A stretch of DNA of 11,105 bases, from the NCBI GenBank assembly GCA_934662525.1, contig CAKUKJ010000045.1, forward strand, positions 1 through 11,105, in the 5' to 3' direction. The translations under genes and the position numbers were made by a program. Below are positions 7,875 through 11,105 of this stretch, in pieces; the first letter of the stretch is position 1, and every line of letters starts with the position of its first letter. Origin of the DNA: an uncultured Coriobacteriales bacterium. Its GTDB lineage: Bacteria; Actinomycetota; Coriobacteriia; Coriobacteriales; UMGS124. A model generated the notes under the pieces. That model did not search any database. It was not told where the DNA came from and saw only the letters and a program-made list of their open reading frames with translations.

Positions 7875-9040
7875 CAAGCAACGCGACTCGGCATGCCCTC
7901 GCCGGCTTTACGTGGACGTGCCGTCATGTCGGGGCACTTGGGATACCGTCCTCCAAAGCGTGCCTTGATCATTTCCGCCATCGGGCCCTGGCCCATATCG
8001 TAGAGATTCTCTTCGGTGACCCAGCCGTAGCGGAGGTATTTCTCGGCGAGCTCCGTGCAGTAGGTGCAGTCGTAGCACTTGCGGTTGCATGTAGAGAGCC
8101 TCTTGAAGTACCCGGATGACCCAAGCGTCTTGTTGTCGACATATGCGCTGGTCTCCACGGTGTAGAAGCCGATGCTCGAGCACATGAGATCGAGCAGGTT
8201 GCCGTCGTAGCCTTCGTCGACATAGGCGTTGCACGCCCTCATGACTTTGCTGGCAAGCATGTCGCGCCCCACGATTTTGAAGAAGCATGCCGCACCCGTT
8301 CGCACGTAGGTCTCCAGCTCTTCGGGCCGCACCCAGTTCGAGCGGAAGATTTCGGCCGGGTCGGTTTCGATGCGCTCGCCGCAGGCAAACGAGAACGCCT
8401 TGCCTTCGGGCCGGGCCTCTTGAGAGCGGTGCGAGATCAGGTTCATGTGGAACGTGCGGAATGGGCACTTGTAGAGGCAGCCCTCGTTCACCATGAGTTT
8501 GACCTCCATGCCCGTGCGGCGGGCGATGGAGCCGAGCAATTTGAGGTCGCGGTTGATGCTGGTGGCAGGTGTGAACGTCGTGGCCCCCGCGTCGGCGAAC
8601 GCCTGCGCGCGGCCCATGCAGTCAATCTCGCTGAGCACCGAGGCGGAGATTTCGATGTCGGGGCATGCCCGGCGCACACACTCGATGTGGAAGGGGTTGG
8701 CCAACGTCACGGCTTCGACACCGTGCTCCTCGTGCATACAGCGTATGAACCCTACAAGTTTGTTTACCTGCTCGTCCCCATACCATTCTGAGCCGCCGCA
8801 TGTGGCGTTCATCGTCATGTCTACACGTACGCCCGCCGCATGGATGCGCTCTGCCACGCGCACGAACTCTTCGGTGGTCATACGGTCGGTGTTGCCTGCC
8901 CTTCCCGAGCCTGCGATTTCCTGTGGCACATTGAGGTATACCTCGCGTACTGTGTTGCCGTTGCGCCCATTGAGAGCGAGTTGGGCGTCAAGCACGCGGG
9001 AGTTGCCGTTATAGGGGAAGGAGAACGCGAGTCCGGCCAT
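7874..9040 (-). CDS. U32-peptidase-like barrel protein with cysteine clusters (putative Fe-S protein)
   Basis: A 388-aa protein resembling the U32 peptidase family, a TIM-barrel group that includes UbiU/UbiV and RlhA-type proteins, many of which carry a [4Fe-4S] cluster and act in hydroxylation or RNA modification rather than proteolysis. U32-like signs are a strand-rich barrel (REVYLNVP, VRVDMTMNATC, VEAVTLANP, IEISASVLSEID), the EGCLYKCPFRTFH segment at the usual cysteine position, and CFFKIVGRD, matching the family's KIEGR element. Cysteines at 188, 192, 220 and 252 could hold one cluster. A second group, C318-x3-C-x2-C-x2-C328, could hold another. The start at 9040 was chosen because GGAGG lies 4 nt upstream; ATG 9067 would add nine residues but has no ribosome site. 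The gene lies 59 nt downstream of the small HTH-like gene. Function is unknown. Confidence 0.75.
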   Translation of the reverse strand: MAGLAFSFPYNGNSRVLDAQLALNGRNGNTVREVYLNVPQEIAGSGRAGNTDRMTTEEFVRVAERIHAAGVRVDMTMNATCGGSEWYGDEQVNKLVGFIRCMHEEHGVEAVTLANPFHIECVRRACPDIEISASVLSEIDCMGRAQAFADAGATTFTPATSINRDLKLLGSIARRTGMEVKLMVNEGCLYKCPFRTFHMNLISHRSQEARPEGKAFSFACGERIETDPAEIFRSNWVRPEELETYVRTGAACFFKIVGRDMLASKVMRACNAYVDEGYDGNLLDLMCSSIGFYTVETSAYVDNKTLGSSGYFKRLSTCNRKCYDCTYCTELAEKYLRYGWVTEENLYDMGQGPMAEMIKARFGGRYPKCPDMTARPRKAGEGMPSRVA

Positions 9041-9044
9041 GGGG

Positions 9045-9049
9045 CCTCC
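9045..9049 (-). promoter_or_regulatory. Ribosome binding site for the U32-like gene
   Basis: GGAGG on the - strand, 4 nt before ATG 9040. The other in-frame ATG at 9067 has no purine-rich site in the 20 nt before it. This decides the start, although the 4-nt spacing is on the short side. Confidence 0.55.
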
Positions 9050-9099
9050 AATGAGTTGGCGCGGCATTGGGAATCGGGTTTTGAACGGGCGGGTACGGG

Positions 9100-9516
9100 T
9101 TATGCCTCGAGCAGCTCGGCAAGGGAAGAGGCCCCAACCTCCGTCTCTCCCGTTGTTGTGCGTCGAGCCGTGAGCTTGCCGTTGGCAACCATCGCATTGA
9201 CACGATAGACGCTCATGCCCAGTTTCTCGGCAGCCGCGTCTCGCCCGATAAACCCCCGAGGGTCATCGGGAACCTCGCGCGCAATGCGCAGAGTTCCCGA
9301 AGTGATGGGAGGCGCCCACTCAAGTCGCTCCTTTGCTGCGGCGAGCGTTTCTTTGGCGAATGGCGCGATGTGCGGGTAGTGGGCCTCGAACTGCCCGTTT
9401 GCAAGCCGTAGGATGTAGCCGCCTGGAACGGGGTTTCCATTGATATAGACGTCCCAGCGAGGCATGCCGCTCGCCTGGTCGATGGTCTCGACCCATGTGC
9501 GCTGCTGGTGTGACAC
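9100..9516 (-). CDS. Small hypothetical protein with C-terminal helix-turn-helix-like segment
   Basis: A 138-aa protein that I do not recognise as a named family. The N-terminal half (about 7-66) is rich in aromatic residues (WDVYINGNPVPGGYILRL, then FEAHYPHIAPFAKE) and looks like a small beta-plus-helix domain. The C-terminal part (about 89-117: GFIGRDAAAEKLGMSVYRVNAMVANGKL) resembles the helix-turn-helix of excisionase/MerR-like proteins: a helix, a turn at GMS, a recognition helix, then a wing-like RRTTTGETEV. It may therefore bind DNA, but this is inference from pattern. The start is GTG 9516, with GAGGAGG 5 nt upstream. An ATG two bases further upstream opens a different frame and is not used. 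It lies upstream of the U32-like gene (59 nt gap) and downstream of a strong stem-loop, and is likely co-transcribed with the former. Confidence 0.7.
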   Translation of the reverse strand: MSHQQRTWVETIDQASGMPRWDVYINGNPVPGGYILRLANGQFEAHYPHIAPFAKETLAAAKERLEWAPPITSGTLRIAREVPDDPRGFIGRDAAAEKLGMSVYRVNAMVANGKLTARRTTTGETEVGASSLAELLEA

Positions 9517-9521
9517 ATTTG

Positions 9522-9528
9522 CCTCCTC
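9522..9528 (-). promoter_or_regulatory. Strong ribosome binding site for the GTG-started small protein
   Basis: GAGGAGG on the - strand, 5 nt before GTG 9516. It supports GTG as the start. It lies only 4 nt downstream of the GC-rich stem-loop at 9533-9568, so folding of the leader could affect its access. Confidence 0.6.
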
Positions 9529-9532
9529 GTGC

Positions 9533-9568
9533 GCCCGGCGGCCGCCTCTTGGCGAGGGACCGCCGGGC
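9533..9568 (-). other. GC-rich stem-loop in the 173-nt spacer between flavoprotein and HTH-like gene
   Basis: A perfect 9-bp inverted repeat, GCCCGGCGG (9533-9541) with CCGCCGGGC (9560-9568). The 18-nt loop can itself form a small inner hairpin (CGCC 9543-9546 with GGCG 9551-9554). No T-run follows on either strand, so it is not a standard intrinsic terminator. It could stop or slow transcription after the flavoprotein gene, stabilise an mRNA end, or sit in the leader of the next gene. The rest of the spacer (9569-9689) shows no open frame I would support and no convincing promoter. Confidence 0.5.
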
Positions 9569-9689
9569 AGATGTTTGCCTATGGCGCGACTATGCCGTTT
9601 GAGCTGCCGTCACGCTCCAGGCCGCTGCGAGCGCCGCACATCGTGCGTACAATGTATGGCGGCCTTGGACGCGTAGATGGAGGAGCGTG

Positions 9690-11105
9690 CTACTCCCAGC
9701 TGTCGAGGTGTGCGGCTTCGCGGCCGGCGATGCGGCCGACGCACCAGTTCTCGCTTCCGTTGCCGCCCGTGACGGCATAGGTGTGGCCGGCCATGTTGCC
9801 GAAGGAGCCGGCGGAGTACAGGCGAGGGATGGGCTCGCCGTCGGGATTGAGCACCTGCGCCTTGCCGTTGCGGCGTGCGCCGCCGATGGTGTTGCAGATG
9901 CCCGGGTAGAGGGGCAGCGCATAGAAGGGCGGGGTCTCGATCTTTGCCAGCCCGCTGCGGCCGAAGTCCTCGTCGACGCCCTTGTCGCACAGCTCGTTCC
10001 ATCGGTCGATGGATGCCTTGAGCTTGTCGATCTCCATGTAGTCCGGGTCCCAGGCGTGCATGACCTCGACGAGCTCCTCAAGCGTGTCGCCCGTCTTGAT
10101 CCAACCGCGCTCGAGCTCCCACTGGTTGTCGGCCGACCAGCCGTCCCAGCCGCCCAGCTCGGGGTCGAGGCCGGGGGTGGTGTAGCCGATGCCCGTGCCG
10201 CCGGCCTCGATGCTCGCCCCGCCTACCATGTTGCCCAGCGAGCCGCCCTCGAAGGCGGTTTGGTCAAAGACCCACCAGGAGGGGATGCGGTCGAAGTCGC
10301 AGATTTCCTCGTCGAAGTTGGCATAGGGCTTCCACCCTCCGTGGGGCATGAACGTGTCCTCGTTGATGAAGCGGTCGCCCCTGCGGTTTACCTCGATGTA
10401 GTTGTCGGTGGGTATGGTGCAGCTCACGCCGCCCGGGACGATTTCAGGGTCGTCGAACCAGCAGTTGGCTCCGCCGCAGACCTGCTGCATGTGCCATAGG
10501 TCCGCACCGACCTTCTGCGCCATGCCGATGCCGTCGCCTGTGTTGTACTTCCAGCCATAGAAGCCGCGCATCGGGTAGCACTTGAGGTACTTTGCCTGCA
10601 GGTCGAAGTTGAACTCGAAGCCTCCTGTGCACAGGCATACGCCCTTGCGGGCTTTTACGGCCTTCTTCGTCTCGTCGTCGCCGATGAGGGTGTACGCGCC
10701 CAGGATCTCCTTGGTGATGGGGTCTTGGATGAGCTCCTCGTCATGGCAGTCGAAGAGAATCTCGATACCGCGGTCTTTGATGTGCTGGTCGAGAACCTCG
10801 AACGTGGCGACACCCCAGCCCGTGCCTTGGCCGACGTACATCTGGTCGAAGCCGGTGAAGAAGTCGTATTCGGCGCGCGCCGAGTCGCCCAGGGTGTAGT
10901 CGATGCCGTATTTGTCGGCGTAATCGGCGTTTTGCACGGCCTCTTCCGCCCAGGCCTGGCACACGTCCATGGGCGTCTGGCCGTGAAAGGCCTCAAAGGC
11001 GAACTGAGCCGCCGCGTCGGCGTCATGCGGGCATGTCCACTGGCCCATGTTGATGGAAGAGCTGCCGCCGCCGCGGAACGGGGACTTTTCGAGGAACATG
11101 ACCTC
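9690..11105 (-). CDS. FAD-binding reductase, fumarate reductase / flavocytochrome c family (5' partial)
   Basis: A flavoprotein of the FrdA/flavocytochrome c group, which reduces unsaturated or other acceptors during anaerobic respiration. The frame runs off the right edge (Glu-Val before the Met at 11099), so the N-terminal dinucleotide-binding GxGxxG and any signal or haem domain are outside the window. Visible parts, numbered from Met 11099, are GGGSSSINMG (10-19), which follows the FAD motif in the family; VCLCTGGFE (154-162), the usual AtGGf element; RGDRFINED (240-248); PPFYALPLYPG (390-400); and the C-terminal FAD-contacting region LYSAGSFGNMAGH to TGGNGSENW (427-452). By eye the fumarate-type catalytic residues are not conserved: Met251, Asn403 and Val443 stand where Arg, His and Arg are expected. 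The substrate is therefore unknown. Family call firm, activity open. Confidence 0.88.
   Translation of the reverse strand, partial: EVMFLEKSPFRGGGSSSINMGQWTCPHDADAAAQFAFEAFHGQTPMDVCQAWAEEAVQNADYADKYGIDYTLGDSARAEYDFFTGFDQMYVGQGTGWGVATFEVLDQHIKDRGIEILFDCHDEELIQDPITKEILGAYTLIGDDETKKAVKARKGVCLCTGGFEFNFDLQAKYLKCYPMRGFYGWKYNTGDGIGMAQKVGADLWHMQQVCGGANCWFDDPEIVPGGVSCTIPTDNYIEVNRRGDRFINEDTFMPHGGWKPYANFDEEICDFDRIPSWWVFDQTAFEGGSLGNMVGGASIEAGGTGIGYTTPGLDPELGGWDGWSADNQWELERGWIKTGDTLEELVEVMHAWDPDYMEIDKLKASIDRWNELCDKGVDEDFGRSGLAKIETPPFYALPLYPGICNTIGGARRNGKAQVLNPDGEPIPRLYSAGSFGNMAGHTYAVTGGNGSENWCVGRIAGREAAHLDSWE

Noticed and set aside
5688..7877. 729-aa open frame on the - strand opposite the transglutaminase-like and dipeptidase genes
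   Set aside because: Same kind of GC-driven shadow; both + strand genes have intact catalytic motifs and ribosome sites, and this frame has none.
9213..9518. ATG-started 101-aa frame beginning two bases upstream of the small HTH-like gene
   Set aside because: It shares the ribosome site but gives a Ser/Arg-rich, low-information product that ends early; the GTG frame gives a protein with a plausible fold.
9611..9689. 8-bp inverted repeat (CACGCTCC/GGAGCGTG) next to the flavoprotein stop codon
   Set aside because: Arms are 63 nt apart with no T-run, and a match of this length in about 170 nt is not unlikely by chance.
9687..10499. 270-aa open frame on the + strand opposite the flavoprotein gene
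   Set aside because: Composition is Ala/Val/Asp repeats of an antisense shadow, and the - strand flavoprotein is clearly the real gene.

Overview
The window is GC-rich, densely coded DNA from a bacterium, most likely a gut-type actinobacterium of the Coriobacteriia (Eggerthellaceae-like). This is inferred from coding style and from the mix of a fumarate-reductase-like FAD protein, a U32-like barrel protein and an Opp/Dpp peptide transporter. No marker gene is present, so the taxonomy is a guess. No rRNA, tRNA, CRISPR array, insertion sequence or phage gene was seen.

Left part (1 to about 7808, + strand): seven genes read in one direction and spaced like an operon. The first four are an Opp/Dpp-type peptide ABC importer: permease B (5' end outside the window), permease C with an unusually long extracytoplasmic loop, and two ATPases of the D and F type. 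A PLP enzyme of the D-cysteine desulfhydrase/ACC deaminase family follows after 16 nt. After an 85-nt gap come a cytoplasmic transglutaminase-like cysteine hydrolase and, 9 nt later, an M19 (renal dipeptidase family) metallo-dipeptidase. The substrate-binding protein and the start of permease B must lie to the left. The simplest reading is a peptide import and breakdown pathway. A peptide enters intact, the two cytoplasmic hydrolases cut it (M19 enzymes often accept L-D dipeptides), and the PLP enzyme eliminates or deaminates a released, possibly D-configured, amino acid.

Middle: the + operon ends at a short convergent junction (7809-7873) that holds a modest candidate intrinsic terminator for the + strand.

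Right part (7874 to 11105, - strand): three genes read leftward. A flavoprotein of the fumarate reductase/flavocytochrome c family (N-terminal part outside the window) comes first. A 173-nt spacer with a strong GC-rich stem-loop follows, then a small protein with a C-terminal helix-turn-helix-like segment, then a U32-peptidase-like barrel protein rich in cysteines that probably hold Fe-S cluster(s). The flavoprotein appears to lack the residues that bind and protonate fumarate in characterised enzymes, so its substrate is unknown.

The most notable points are the peptide-import and D-amino-acid gene grouping, the roughly 160-residue loop of permease C, the non-canonical active site of the flavoprotein, and the HTH-like/U32-like gene pair behind a stem-loop.
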